The notes beneath the pieces were generated by a model. The model had not been told where the DNA came from. It did no database searches and was given only the letters and a program-made list of their open reading frames with translations. The position numbers and the translations under genes are program-made. Below, piece by piece: positions 25,683 through 33,884 of a stretch of 64,000 nt of DNA (position 1 is the first letter of the stretch; each line of letters opens with the position of its first letter). Source of the DNA: Perlabentimonas sp964490015 (GTDB lineage Bacteria; Bacteroidota; Bacteroidia; Bacteroidales; Tenuifilaceae); contig CAZBBA010000016.1 in assembly GCA_964490015.1 (NCBI GenBank), forward strand, positions 1 to 64,000, read 5' to 3'.

Positions 25683-27469
25683 TAGTACCCATGATTAAAT
25701 ACGGATTCCTAGTATATCACCGCGATTTTGGTGAGTTCCTCGCCAAGCTGCAGGAGTTGGGAATGGTTGATATTATCAAGCAAACCCATACACCTACGGA
25801 GCAGGAGAGGGGTATGCTGGGACTGGTAACCCGCTACACCGCTGCTATAAACGCATTAACCTCAAAACTCGTTAAGGAGAAAGCCATATCCACGGGTAAT
25901 GCCCAGGAGATTGTAGCCGAGTATGAGGATTTGCTCAAGGAGCAAGAGCAGCTGGAGGTTGCCATTCGCAAGGCTCAAAAAGACCTTGCTGACGCACGAC
26001 CCTGGGGTGAATTTAACCCCAACACGATAAAGGCTATTGAGGATCAGGGCATCGAGATGCACTTTCTTATCGCTACGGAGAAGGGCTTTAATCAGCAATG
26101 GGCCGATGAGAATGCCGTTGAGGTGATAAATCGCTCAAGTGGAAATGTTTACTTTGTGCTGTTACAGAAGGACGAAAGTGTTGAAATTCCCTTCGAAGTG
26201 CAGGAAGTAAAGTTGCCCTCATTCTCATTTCAGCAGAAAGAGAAGGAGATAGAGGGTTTCCGCAGTAGGATAGATGTCATTGAAGCCCGTGTGGTTGACA
26301 TAGCGCAACTAATCCCAGCCATAGAGGATGCCAAGCGTAAGATTATGAACGAGCTTAACTTTATTGCTGTTCAGTCGAGCGCCGACAGGCAGGCCGAAGA
26401 TACCCTGATGATTTTGCAGGGATGGATTCCCGAATCGAAGAACGATAAACTGGTTGAATTCCTCGACAAGGAAGGAGTTGCTTACGTTTGGGATAAACCC
26501 CAACTAGAGGATGATGTGCCAATTTTGTTGAAAAACAACAAGTTTGCCAAGTTCTTCGAACCCATTGGCGATTTTTACGAGCTGCCCAACTATAAGGAGA
26601 TGGACTTAGTGCCATTCTTTGCACCATTCTACATGATGTTCTTTGGCTTCTGCCTTGGAGATGCTGGCTATGGTTTGCTAATTGTGTTGCTTACCACACT
26701 GGCTAAGTTTAAATTACCAAAGATGAAACCGTTGCTTACTTTGGCTCAGTTCCTGGGTTTGTCAACCGTAATTTTTGGCATTCTAACCGGAACCTTCTTT
26801 GGCATTAAGCTAACCGAGGTATCGTGGTTGCTAGGAGTAAAGGACTTTATGATTGATGAGATGCAGATGTTCTACCTGGCGATTATTCTGGGAGTAATTC
26901 AAATTGTTTTCGGAATGGTGCTAAAGGTTGTGAATATCTCGAAAGTATTTGGGTTTCTGTACTCTCTTTCAACAATAGGATGGCTAACTCTTATTGTAGG
27001 AGGGGGTGGACTTTACGGCCTTAAAATGGCAGAGATAATAGATGGAGGATTGTTCACTATCCTTTTCTATGTTATTCTTGCCATTTCGGGGCTGTTAATT
27101 TTCATCTTTAATCATCCTAAACGTAATGTTTTCATCAACTTTGGTCTGGGCATTTGGGATACCTACGGTATGCTAACCGGATTACTTGGCGATTTGCTGT
27201 CGTACCTACGACTGTTTGCACTAGGAGTTTCGAGCGCAATTCTGGGTATGGTATTCAACAGCATGGCCATGAACATGAAGCCCGACCATATTATTTTTGG
27301 CCCATTGGTTATGATTCTTATCCTAATATTTGGGCATTCAATTACCCTTTTCATGTCGGCGTTGGGCGCATTTGTTCACCCCATCCGATTAACCTTTGTT
27401 GAATTCTACAAGAATGCGGGATTTGCTGGAGGAGGAAAGAGGTACGAACCTTTTAGAAAAATTTCTTAA
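25679..27469 (+). CDS. ntpI: V-type ATPase membrane stator subunit I (a-subunit homologue)
   Basis: 596 residues. The N-terminal half (to about 310) is a soluble two-lobed domain with coiled-coil arms. The C-terminal half has about seven or eight membrane helices. The segment GDLLSYLRLFALGVSSAILG carries the essential Arg that faces the rotor ring ion site. It forms the ion half-channels with subunit K. The start at 25679 overlaps the atpD stop; an alternative Met lies four codons later. Confidence 0.96.
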   Translation: MIVPMIKYGFLVYHRDFGEFLAKLQELGMVDIIKQTHTPTEQERGMLGLVTRYTAAINALTSKLVKEKAISTGNAQEIVAEYEDLLKEQEQLEVAIRKAQKDLADARPWGEFNPNTIKAIEDQGIEMHFLIATEKGFNQQWADENAVEVINRSSGNVYFVLLQKDESVEIPFEVQEVKLPSFSFQQKEKEIEGFRSRIDVIEARVVDIAQLIPAIEDAKRKIMNELNFIAVQSSADRQAEDTLMILQGWIPESKNDKLVEFLDKEGVAYVWDKPQLEDDVPILLKNNKFAKFFEPIGDFYELPNYKEMDLVPFFAPFYMMFFGFCLGDAGYGLLIVLLTTLAKFKLPKMKPLLTLAQFLGLSTVIFGILTGTFFGIKLTEVSWLLGVKDFMIDEMQMFYLAIILGVIQIVFGMVLKVVNISKVFGFLYSLSTIGWLTLIVGGGGLYGLKMAEIIDGGLFTILFYVILAISGLLIFIFNHPKRNVFINFGLGIWDTYGMLTGLLGDLLSYLRLFALGVSSAILGMVFNSMAMNMKPDHIIFGPLVMILILIFGHSITLFMSALGAFVHPIRLTFVEFYKNAGFAGGGKRYEPFRKIS

Positions 27470-27500
27470 CTAATAATGTTTCACTTAAACTAAATTAACT

Positions 27501-27956
27501 ATGGAACCTATTGTTTTAGCTTACATTGGTGTTGGATTAATGGTGGGCCTTGCAGGAGTTGGAAGTGCATTTGGTACAACTATATCGGGTAGTGCCGCCG
27601 TGGGCGCTATGAAAAAGAACGACAAAGCGTTTGGGAGCTATATTCTGCTAACCGCTCTTCCCGGAAGTCAGGGTCTTTATGGCTTTGCTGGTTACTTCCT
27701 GCTCAACATGTTTGGGCTTCTTCAACCTGGAATTGGCTGGGCTGAGGCTGGAGCCGTTTTTGGAGCTGGTATTGCACTAGGACTTGCTGGTCTACTTTCA
27801 GCCATCCGTCAGGGACAGGTATGTGCAAATGGTATTGCAGCGGTAGGAGCTGGTTACGATGTGGCTAACAAAACCCTTATTCTAGCTGTATTCCCCGAAC
27901 TTTACGCCATTATCGCCCTTGCAGCAACCTTCTTTATTGGTAGCGCATTTGCATAA
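27501..27956 (+). CDS. ntpK: V-type ATPase rotor-ring subunit K
   Basis: 151 residues forming two helical hairpins (four membrane helices), a fused duplicate of the 8-kDa type. LPGSQGLYGF gives S56, Q57 and Y60; SAIRQGQV gives Q104; FPELYAI gives E133. These match the Na+ ligands of Enterococcus hirae NtpK (T64, Q65, Y68, Q110, E139), with Ser in place of Thr, so a Na+-binding ring is predicted. It ends the operon and is followed by a strong terminator. Confidence 0.95.
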   Translation: MEPIVLAYIGVGLMVGLAGVGSAFGTTISGSAAVGAMKKNDKAFGSYILLTALPGSQGLYGFAGYFLLNMFGLLQPGIGWAEAGAVFGAGIALGLAGLLSAIRQGQVCANGIAAVGAGYDVANKTLILAVFPELYAIIALAATFFIGSAFA

Positions 27957-27993
27957 GTAATTGTTTTTTACATACTTTCTTACATTTTTTTAA

Positions 27994-28024
27994 AATAAAG
28001 CCCTAGATTAACTAGGGCTTTATT
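27994..28024. terminator. Terminator of the V-ATPase operon
   Basis: AATAAAGCCCTAG / CTAGGGCTTTATT with a 5-base loop, followed by TTTT. It lies 38 bases after the ntpK stop. Confidence 0.9.
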
Positions 28025-28030
28025 TTTATG

Positions 28031-28038
28031 TATATTTG
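28031..28038 (+). promoter_or_regulatory. -7 promoter element of the chemoreceptor gene
   Basis: TATATTTG fits TAnnTTTG and continues with C. It lies 43 bases before the start at 28082, directly after the terminator. No clear -33 element was seen. Confidence 0.5.
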
Positions 28039-28081
28039 CGTATAGATTTTAGGGTTTTTATTTAAAACGAAACCACAACTT

Positions 28082-29200
28082 ATGGAAAAAGGGCTTTTTG
28101 AAATATTGGGAATACTGCTATTGGGTTTACCAATAGGATTATTCACTATACGATTTTTTTTTAAAGGTTCAATTCTGCACAGAATTACTGGACTTTGGAT
28201 ATTTTCTCTGGCATTATATGTTGCTTTAGCAAATATTAAATGGGTATATCCCAAAGTATTCCCTCCCTATATTACCCTCCCGTTTGGTATTATTGTGGTA
28301 ATACTTATTTTCAGACATGTAGCCCAAAATATTCTAAAACCACTTGAAAATTCCATAACAGATATTAAGCAGATTAGTGAGGGAGATCTTCGCGTTCGCA
28401 TAAACTCTGAGTATATGCAAAGGCCAGATGAACTTGGGCGTTTAACTAGGGCAATTGATGAATTAACACATAAACTCTCGAATGTGATTGAAGGTATTTC
28501 TTCCGTTTCTAACCAACTTGATACGGCAAGCAACATCCTCAGGAATAGTTCCCATTCTTTGTCAGAATCTGTAAATACCCAAGCCTCTTCTATTGAGGAG
28601 ATCTCCTCAACAATGGAGCAAATTGTATCGAGCATTCAGCACAATGCCGATAACTCCAGGGAGACTGAGAGTATTGTGATTCATGCCAACCGTAGCTTGG
28701 AGGAGGGTAATAAATCGACAAATATTGCGCTAGATTCCATGAAGGAGATAGCCGAGAAGATAGGCGTTATTAACGATATAGCCTTCCAAACCAATATTTT
28801 AGCGCTAAATGCCGCCGTTGAAGCAGCACGTGCTGGCGATCAGGGTAAAGGATTTGCGGTTGTTGCTGCCGAGGTTAGACGGTTGGCCGAGCGTAGCAGC
28901 AAAGCTGCAAATGAGATTATTGTTGCATCGCAGAAAGGATCACAGATATCGGAACAGGCCCGCGAGCTGATGAACAAAAATCTTCCCGAAATTCGTAAGT
29001 CATCGCAGCTTATTCAGGAGATATCGGCATCCAGCCTCGAGCAGAAAACGGGTTCCATGCAGGTAAACGAGTCGGTACAACAGCTAAACTCCATTACCCA
29101 GCAGAATGCCGCCTCGGCCGAGGAGCTGGCCAGCAATGCTGAACTGCTTACCGAAAAATCGAAACACCTCCGCGATTTAATCTCATATTTTAGAGTGTAG
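28082..29200 (+). CDS. Methyl-accepting chemotaxis-type protein without a periplasmic sensor
   Basis: 372 residues. Three closely spaced hydrophobic segments fill residues 5-85, leaving no room for a ligand domain. A HAMP region follows (ILKPLENSITDIKQISEGDLRVRI), then the signalling domain with the conserved hairpin tip INDIAFQTNILALNAAVEAARAGDQGKGFAVVAAEVRRLAERS. It should control a CheA kinase through CheW, but no che gene is near. It may sense membrane state or be paired with another protein. Single gene with its own promoter. Confidence 0.92.
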   Translation: MEKGLFEILGILLLGLPIGLFTIRFFFKGSILHRITGLWIFSLALYVALANIKWVYPKVFPPYITLPFGIIVVILIFRHVAQNILKPLENSITDIKQISEGDLRVRINSEYMQRPDELGRLTRAIDELTHKLSNVIEGISSVSNQLDTASNILRNSSHSLSESVNTQASSIEEISSTMEQIVSSIQHNADNSRETESIVIHANRSLEEGNKSTNIALDSMKEIAEKIGVINDIAFQTNILALNAAVEAARAGDQGKGFAVVAAEVRRLAERSSKAANEIIVASQKGSQISEQARELMNKNLPEIRKSSQLIQEISASSLEQKTGSMQVNESVQQLNSITQQNAASAEELASNAELLTEKSKHLRDLISYFRV

Positions 29201-29282
29201 ATTATGGTTTTGTTAAATTTTGGTTTGAAAACTCATCAACAAGGCATTCGTTTTTCTCTTTATAACCCACTTTTTTAGTATC

Positions 29283-29906
29283 ATGAGAATATCACTCCTT
29301 GCTATTGTTATAGCCTTTTCTGTCAATTCTTTTGCGCAGGACAAGGACACTCTTTTAAAAGCCGATATTGATGGTGTTGTTGAACTGCTCGAGTTTATAT
29401 ACGAGTACGACCAAACCCTTAGGGAGTACACGGTTTTTAGAACCTTCGATAAAAGTGAAACCAACCGAATTGAGGCTTTGCCCGATAGCCTGAAAAGGCT
29501 AGAGAAGCAACATCGGAAATTCAAATCGGACACTCTTAGTAATTTCATATGGAGAAACTATATAAACCCAATGGATTCAATTCATACAAGAATTCTTATA
29601 GGGTTAACCCAAAAGTATGGTTTTCCATCCACTGCAAGGATTAAGAAGTTCTACAGCGGGCATATAGCCAACCCAGAGTTTAACCCGTTTTTAATATTTG
29701 CCCATGCCCCAAAGTACTACTGGAAGCAAATTGAGGAGCTGATAACAATTGAACTTAACGAAGGCCGAATTAACAGCTGTTCCTATGGTTGGATTAAATG
29801 GCACGTGAACGGGCGAAACGATATGCGCCATTTCCTCGAGAATGGATATCAACTAGTTGAGGATGAAAATGGACGAAGGGTATTAAGAGGAGTGGACTGC
29901 GATTAG
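29283..29906 (+). CDS. Small secreted protein, possibly DUF6624-like
   Basis: 207 residues with a signal peptide MRISLLAIVIAFSVNSFAQ, cleaved probably after FA. The body is helical and charged. FLIFAHAPKYYWKQIEELI recalls the QHA-containing core of DUF6624 proteins, common in Bacteroidetes, and is followed by NEGRINSCSYGWIKWHVNGR. That assignment is a weak resemblance. It lies 82 bases after the chemoreceptor gene in the same direction; no promoter or terminator separates them clearly. Confidence 0.6.
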   Translation: MRISLLAIVIAFSVNSFAQDKDTLLKADIDGVVELLEFIYEYDQTLREYTVFRTFDKSETNRIEALPDSLKRLEKQHRKFKSDTLSNFIWRNYINPMDSIHTRILIGLTQKYGFPSTARIKKFYSGHIANPEFNPFLIFAHAPKYYWKQIEELITIELNEGRINSCSYGWIKWHVNGRNDMRHFLENGYQLVEDENGRRVLRGVDCD

Positions 29907-30007
29907 AACCAACCTAAGTTCCCGTATAAAGTTGTTACGATATACCCTGCGTGTCATAATGACGTATTCTATGTGTGCTGCAATGACATGTTGACTTGTT
30001 TTTTGCA

Positions 30008-30024
30008 TTGGCACAGCTATTGAA
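30008..30024 (+). promoter_or_regulatory. Sigma-54-like promoter upstream of hsp20
   Basis: TTGGCAC, five bases, then TTGAA. The -24 part is perfect; the -12 part has A instead of the usual C after TTG. It lies 67 bases upstream of the likely start at 30091. The -12 mismatch limits the call. Confidence 0.4.
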
Positions 30025-30090
30025 ATACTCTTCCACGAAGTTTAATCTTATAATAATTATATGTTTAACTAAAATATGGAGGGTATAGCT

Positions 30091-30525
30091 ATGATACCAA
30101 TGTTAAGACCTAGAGGAAGCAATATCCCCAATCTTGTGGATGCATTTTTTGGGGATGATTTTTTGTCGAACTTTTTCGATAACACTAATGTGGGCACAGT
30201 TCCCGCAGTAAACATCATCGAGAGTAAGGATGAGTTTGCCATTGAGGTAGCTGCTCCAGGACTCGAGAAGAAGGATTTTAACGTCGATTTTCACAACAAT
30301 GTGTTGTCTATCTCGTGCCAGAAGGAGCAGAAAAGCGAGCAGAAGGACGAGAAGATTATGCGGCGCGAGTTCAGTTACACCGCATTTAAGCGCAGCTTTT
30401 CGCTGCCCGAGGGTGCCGATAGCGACAAGATTAAGGCAATTTACAAGGAGGGAATTCTCACGGTTTCGATTCCCAAAAAGGAGGAGGCTAAAGAAAAACC
30501 CGCACGTCAGATTTCCATTTCGTAA
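30091..30525 (+). CDS. Small heat-shock protein (Hsp20/alpha-crystallin)
   Basis: 144 residues from ATG 30091 (MIPMLRPRGSNIPN). In-frame starts also exist at 30076 and 30100; 30091 is favoured by a GGAGGG seven bases upstream. The alpha-crystallin domain spans roughly 40-135, with the typical VNIIESKDEFAIEVAAPG beginning, LEKKDFNV, and the conserved AxKxGIL-type motif as YKEGILTVSIPK. It is a cytoplasmic holdase chaperone that binds unfolding proteins under stress. Monocistronic, ended by a strong terminator. Confidence 0.95.
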   Translation: MIPMLRPRGSNIPNLVDAFFGDDFLSNFFDNTNVGTVPAVNIIESKDEFAIEVAAPGLEKKDFNVDFHNNVLSISCQKEQKSEQKDEKIMRREFSYTAFKRSFSLPEGADSDKIKAIYKEGILTVSIPKKEEAKEKPARQISIS

Positions 30526-30548
30526 ATTGTTTAGGTTATAGGATGATT

Positions 30549-30584
30549 AAAGGGCTGCATGTATTGGTGCAGCCCTTTTTTTTT
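30549..30584 (+). terminator. Terminator of hsp20
   Basis: AAAGGGCTGCA / TGCAGCCCTTT stem with an 8-base loop followed by nine T. It lies 23 bases after the stop. Confidence 0.92.
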
Positions 30585-30695
30585 ATTATCGAATTGACCA
30601 GCGCACAAAATATCTTTGCAAATAGGATTTTATTGCATCAGCAATTACTATTTGCGTAAAAAACTGCTAAGTTTGTTATTAATATCTTTTAAATA

Positions 30696-31778
30696 ATGCA
30701 TTTACTAATGGAAACCATTACCTGGGTTGGTTTTTCGCAAGGGCTGTTTGCCGCTATTATAATGCTAGCAAAGCGAAATCGAAGCGTATCGGACAAACTA
30801 CTAACGGCTTGGCTATCGTTGCTGGCCATTGAATTCTTGACCTGCGCGCTCGATTACACTTTTTTTGGTTACCCCTTGCTTTCCAGCTCATTTTTGCTAT
30901 TCAACCCGGCATTCTACTTATATGTTCAGTCGCTGATTGATGTAAAGTTCCGATTAAAGTGGATTCAGCTGTTGCACTTAGCGCCATTCATTTTCTTCGA
31001 ATCATTTGCTTACATCCTGCATGAGCCTTTTATGCTGGAGAACTTTCTCGATTTTAATACAACCTTTTGGTTTCGTTGGTTATTCTCGTTGGCATCGATT
31101 CTGTCGTGGATCACATACAACTTTGTTACAGCCCTTACACTATACCGGCACCGAAAGAGACTTGTGGACGAGTTTTCAAATATTGAGAGCAACAAGCGGG
31201 TAGGGTGGTTGCTATTTGTGGTCTTCTTCTACAATTTATACTGTTTTGCGGCTATCGCCATAGCCATAGCCTCGGTTTTTGTTGATATTGGAATACCCTT
31301 ATCACCCATTTATAACTACTCGGCGATGCTGCTTATGGTTTACATCCTTGGTTTTTATGGGTTACAGCAGCAGATTATTTTCCGTGAGCCAGAAGTTGAA
31401 TATGAAAAATTGGAGAAATACAGCCAATCCATTCTGTCGGCTGAGCGAAAGGTTGAAATAAAGGAGAGCCTTGAAAAGTTTTTTACGCTTAAGAAACCCT
31501 ACTTGAATCCTGAGCTGAGTATGGATATGATTTCCGAAACCTTAGGTTACCCAAAGTATCAGATCACCGAGGTGCTTAATATGGAGATTGGCAAGAATTT
31601 TTTCCAGTATGTGAATGAGTACCGAGTGGAGGAGGTGAAGAGGATGCTTAAGAAGCCCAAAAATCCATATTCCATAGAGGCAATTGGCTACGAGTGTGGG
31701 TTTAGCAGTAAATCATCTTTTTTCACCGTTTTTAAGCGGATTACTGGCCTTACCCCGCAGCAGTATAGGAATGCTTAG
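30696..31778 (+). CDS. Membrane-bound AraC-family transcription regulator
   Basis: 360 residues. The first 230 residues hold about seven membrane helices (GFSQGLFAAIIMLAK, LLFNPAFYLYVQSL, LLMVYILGFYGLQQQI), and the last 100 are an AraC-type DNA-binding domain (NPELSMDMISETLGYPKYQI, IGYECGFSSKSSFFTVFKRITGLTP). Proteins of this build are common in Bacteroidetes and bind DNA while in the membrane. Starts at 30696 and 30708 are both possible. It precedes the outer-membrane/RND/LolA-like genes and is a candidate regulator of them. Confidence 0.9.
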   Translation: MHLLMETITWVGFSQGLFAAIIMLAKRNRSVSDKLLTAWLSLLAIEFLTCALDYTFFGYPLLSSSFLLFNPAFYLYVQSLIDVKFRLKWIQLLHLAPFIFFESFAYILHEPFMLENFLDFNTTFWFRWLFSLASILSWITYNFVTALTLYRHRKRLVDEFSNIESNKRVGWLLFVVFFYNLYCFAAIAIAIASVFVDIGIPLSPIYNYSAMLLMVYILGFYGLQQQIIFREPEVEYEKLEKYSQSILSAERKVEIKESLEKFFTLKKPYLNPELSMDMISETLGYPKYQITEVLNMEIGKNFFQYVNEYRVEEVKRMLKKPKNPYSIEAIGYECGFSSKSSFFTVFKRITGLTPQQYRNA

Positions 31779-31797
31779 GGTAGTTGGGAGTTCATAG

Positions 31798-31907
31798 AGT
31801 GACTAGAGTTGAAAGTCTAAAGTTGAAAGTTTCAAGTCAAAAGTCAAAGGTTTAAGGTTCAAGGTTTAAGGTTCAACATCCCTAAACTCTAAACCTTGAA
31901 TCTTAAA
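31798..31907. repeat. Degenerate heptad repeats forming a long hairpin
   Basis: After the AraC gene comes AGTGACTAGAGT (31798-31809), then irregular 7-base units of the GTTGAAA / GGTTTAA / GGTTCAA type. TTTAAGGTTCAAGGTTTA at 31851-31868 pairs with TAAACCTTGAATCTTAAA at 31890-31907 (one mismatch). The same 12-mer and similar heptads recur at 33412, 33468 and 60953. Confidence 0.75.
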
Positions 31908-32033
31908 CTCTAAACCCAAAAACCCATAACCTCAGTTCCTAGCCTATACCTCTTCAGTTCAACTTTAAAAACTCCCACCACAACCATCAGTTCGGGTTTT
32001 AAAATGCGAACCAATTTTACTTTGGACTCGCCA

Positions 32034-32041
32034 TAATTTTG
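32034..32041 (+). promoter_or_regulatory. -7 promoter element of the OMP-RND-LolA operon
   Basis: TAATTTTG fits TAnnTTTG and is followed by C. It lies 29 bases upstream of the start at 32071. The -33 region is T-rich without a clean TTG. Confidence 0.5.
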
Positions 32042-32070
32042 CAGCATAGGTTAAACTTATCTGCATAAAT

Positions 32071-33411
32071 ATGAAAACATACGTTTCCTCAACAGTAATA
32101 GTGCTGTTTACAGCATTTAGCTCATTTGGTCAAGGAGTATTCGATAGCCTAACGGCTGATTCACCAGAAGAGAGCAAATCCAAGCTCGAACTTAGCGGTT
32201 TTACCCGTGGTGTGGCCTACGGCATGGCCAAGGATTACGATTACACCAATGCCTTTGGTGAGTTTGCGCTAAAAACCAAGTTTGATAGTAAGAAAGCGTT
32301 CCTGGTGGCCGATGTTCGTGTCCGCGAGGGAGTATTCTTCGACAATAGGGAGTTGCAGCTGCAGCTTAAGGAGATCTATGCAGGTTATAAAGGCGAAATG
32401 GTTGACCTTTTTCTTGGGAATCAGATAGTAAGCTGGGGACGCACCGATGGCTTTAATCCAACCAACAACATCACGCCCAACGACTACTTTTTCCTTACCT
32501 ACGAGCTCGACGATCAGAAGCTGTCGAACTTTATGCTACGCACAAAATTTAAACCCACCCATAGCATCGATTTCGAGCTGATCGCCATTCCCTTCTACAG
32601 GCCATCGGTTTACCGTTACGATCTTTTTAAAACCGAACAACCCGCAACGTTTGGTGCTATTGCTAGTCCTGAGATGAAATTCGACAATGGTGCTCTGGCC
32701 ATTCGAGCAAATTTGGAACATTCACTCGTGGGTGCATCTTTATCGTATTTTGTTGGGCATAACCCATTCTATGGTTTCTCGTTGGTTAATTTCTCCTTAA
32801 ACCCTTTAGGAGTTGAGTATAGCCCAAAACCATACTTTATGCAGGCCATTGGAGCCGATTTTGCTATTCCCATTAAAACGTGGATAGTACGGGGAGAGGC
32901 TGCGCTAAATCTTACTGATGACTACGAGCTGGAAATGCATATTCCAAATCCTGATATATCATACGTTGTTGGTTTAGAGCGAAGTTTTTGGGGAACCACA
33001 ACAATCTTTCAGTATATTGGTAGGTATACGCTCAACTTCTCAGAGCTTACCGAACCAAGCCTAACGGGGCTAACACCCGAGGCCATGATGCAGTATGCTG
33101 CCGATATGATTCAGTATGAATCGAAGATGTACAATCGACGAATCTTCAATCAGCAGGAGCAAACCAACCATATGCTTTTCCTGTCGCTCAACCGATCATT
33201 CTTTTACGAGCAGCTTAATATTGAGCTCTCTGGGGCATACAACCTCACCACCGAGGAGCAAATGGTAAGGGCGAAAGCGAAGTGGAGCATCACCGATGCC
33301 GTATCGGCAAACCTTGGCTGCAACTTTATGTTTGGCCCCGATGAATCAATTTACAAGATGGCTGGCAATGTGATGAATGGAGTATTTCTGGGACTTGAGG
33401 TAGGTTTTTAG
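32071..33411 (+). CDS. Outer-membrane barrel protein, DUF1302-like
   Basis: 446 residues with a signal peptide (MKTYVSSTVIVLFTAFSSFGQG). The chain alternates amphipathic strands and ends in GVFLGLEVGF with the terminal Phe of outer-membrane barrels. The motif LGNQIVSWGRTDGFNPTN is like the WG(R/K)xD and NPxD elements of DUF1302-type porins, which in Proteobacteria are coded beside MMPL transporters. Here the next two genes are an MMPL/RND protein and a LolA-like protein, so it is probably the outer-membrane end of that system. Confidence 0.7.
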   Translation: MKTYVSSTVIVLFTAFSSFGQGVFDSLTADSPEESKSKLELSGFTRGVAYGMAKDYDYTNAFGEFALKTKFDSKKAFLVADVRVREGVFFDNRELQLQLKEIYAGYKGEMVDLFLGNQIVSWGRTDGFNPTNNITPNDYFFLTYELDDQKLSNFMLRTKFKPTHSIDFELIAIPFYRPSVYRYDLFKTEQPATFGAIASPEMKFDNGALAIRANLEHSLVGASLSYFVGHNPFYGFSLVNFSLNPLGVEYSPKPYFMQAIGADFAIPIKTWIVRGEAALNLTDDYELEMHIPNPDISYVVGLERSFWGTTTIFQYIGRYTLNFSELTEPSLTGLTPEAMMQYAADMIQYESKMYNRRIFNQQEQTNHMLFLSLNRSFFYEQLNIELSGAYNLTTEEQMVRAKAKWSITDAVSANLGCNFMFGPDESIYKMAGNVMNGVFLGLEVGF

Positions 33412-33424
33412 AGTGACTAGAGTG

Positions 33425-33475
33425 ATCTCGTTAGCTTGGAAAAATTGCCAATCTCCAGAGACAGGCTAGTGACTA
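33425..33475 (-). repeat. Small hairpin element, copy 1 (reverse orientation)
   Basis: Read on the minus strand: AGCCTGTCTC, a short stem TTGG-loop-CCAA, then TAACGAGA. The outer parts match copy 2 at 33788-33830, but the stem and loop differ while pairing is kept. Confidence 0.6.
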
Positions 33476-33530
33476 GAGTTTAAAGTTTAAAGTTTAAAGT
33501 CGAAAGTTGGATAGTTAAAAAGAATAAGAG

Positions 33531-33663
33531 TTGTGGGTTGTCAGTTGTCAGTTGTGGGTTGTGGGTTGTTGGTTGTCAGTTGTCAGTTGTCAGTTGTGGG
33601 TTGTTGGTTGTCAGTTGTCAGTTGTCAGTTGTGGGTTGTTGGTTGTGGGTTGTTGGTTGTCTG
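33531..33663. repeat. Heptanucleotide tandem array, 19 units of TTGTNNG
   Basis: Nineteen uninterrupted 7-base units. The last three bases are CAG, GGG or TGG, with one final CTG. Order: CAG and GGG mixed at the start, then a 35-base block (CAG CAG CAG GGG TGG) present twice in a row, then GGG TGG CTG. Unit edges never slip. Confidence 0.95.
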
Positions 33664-33710
33664 TCTCAGAGTGGCTATAAAACAGTAGTTGACGGGTAGC
33701 TCAATCATTC

Positions 33711-33734
33711 AACCAGCCTGCGGCAGGCAGGTCA
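33711..33734. repeat. CCTGC-palindrome dispersed repeat, copy 1
   Basis: 24 bases starting AACCAGCCTGCGGCAGGCAG, with an internal CCTGC/GCAGG palindrome, followed by a TCAA run. Identical copies lie at 33861 and 37328. Confidence 0.9.
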
Positions 33735-33787
33735 ATCAATCAACCTCAACCTCTGCCTTCAATCATCGTAAAGTTGGCAGTTGGCAG

Positions 33788-33830
33788 GGCCTGTCTCGGG
33801 AACCGCTGTTCTTTAGCGGTTAACGAGAGC
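33788..33830 (+). repeat. Small hairpin element, copy 2
   Basis: GGCCTGTCTCGGG, stem AACCGCT (33801-33807), loop GTTCTTT, stem AGCGGTT (33815-33821), then AACGAGAG. The outer TCTCG and CGAGA also pair. It is flanked by AGTTGGCA on both sides, like a short target duplication. Confidence 0.6.
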
Positions 33831-33860
33831 AGTTGGCAAAGCAGGGAGAATCAATCAATC

Positions 33861-33884
33861 AACCAGCCTGCGGCAGGCAGGTCA
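33861..33884. repeat. CCTGC-palindrome dispersed repeat, copy 2
   Basis: Identical to the 24-base copy at 33711-33734, preceded by TCAA units and followed by TCATTCATT. Confidence 0.9.

Noticed and set aside
33531..33663. CRISPR-like regular repeats
   Set aside because: Units are 7 bases without spacers and no cas gene is present. It is a minisatellite.
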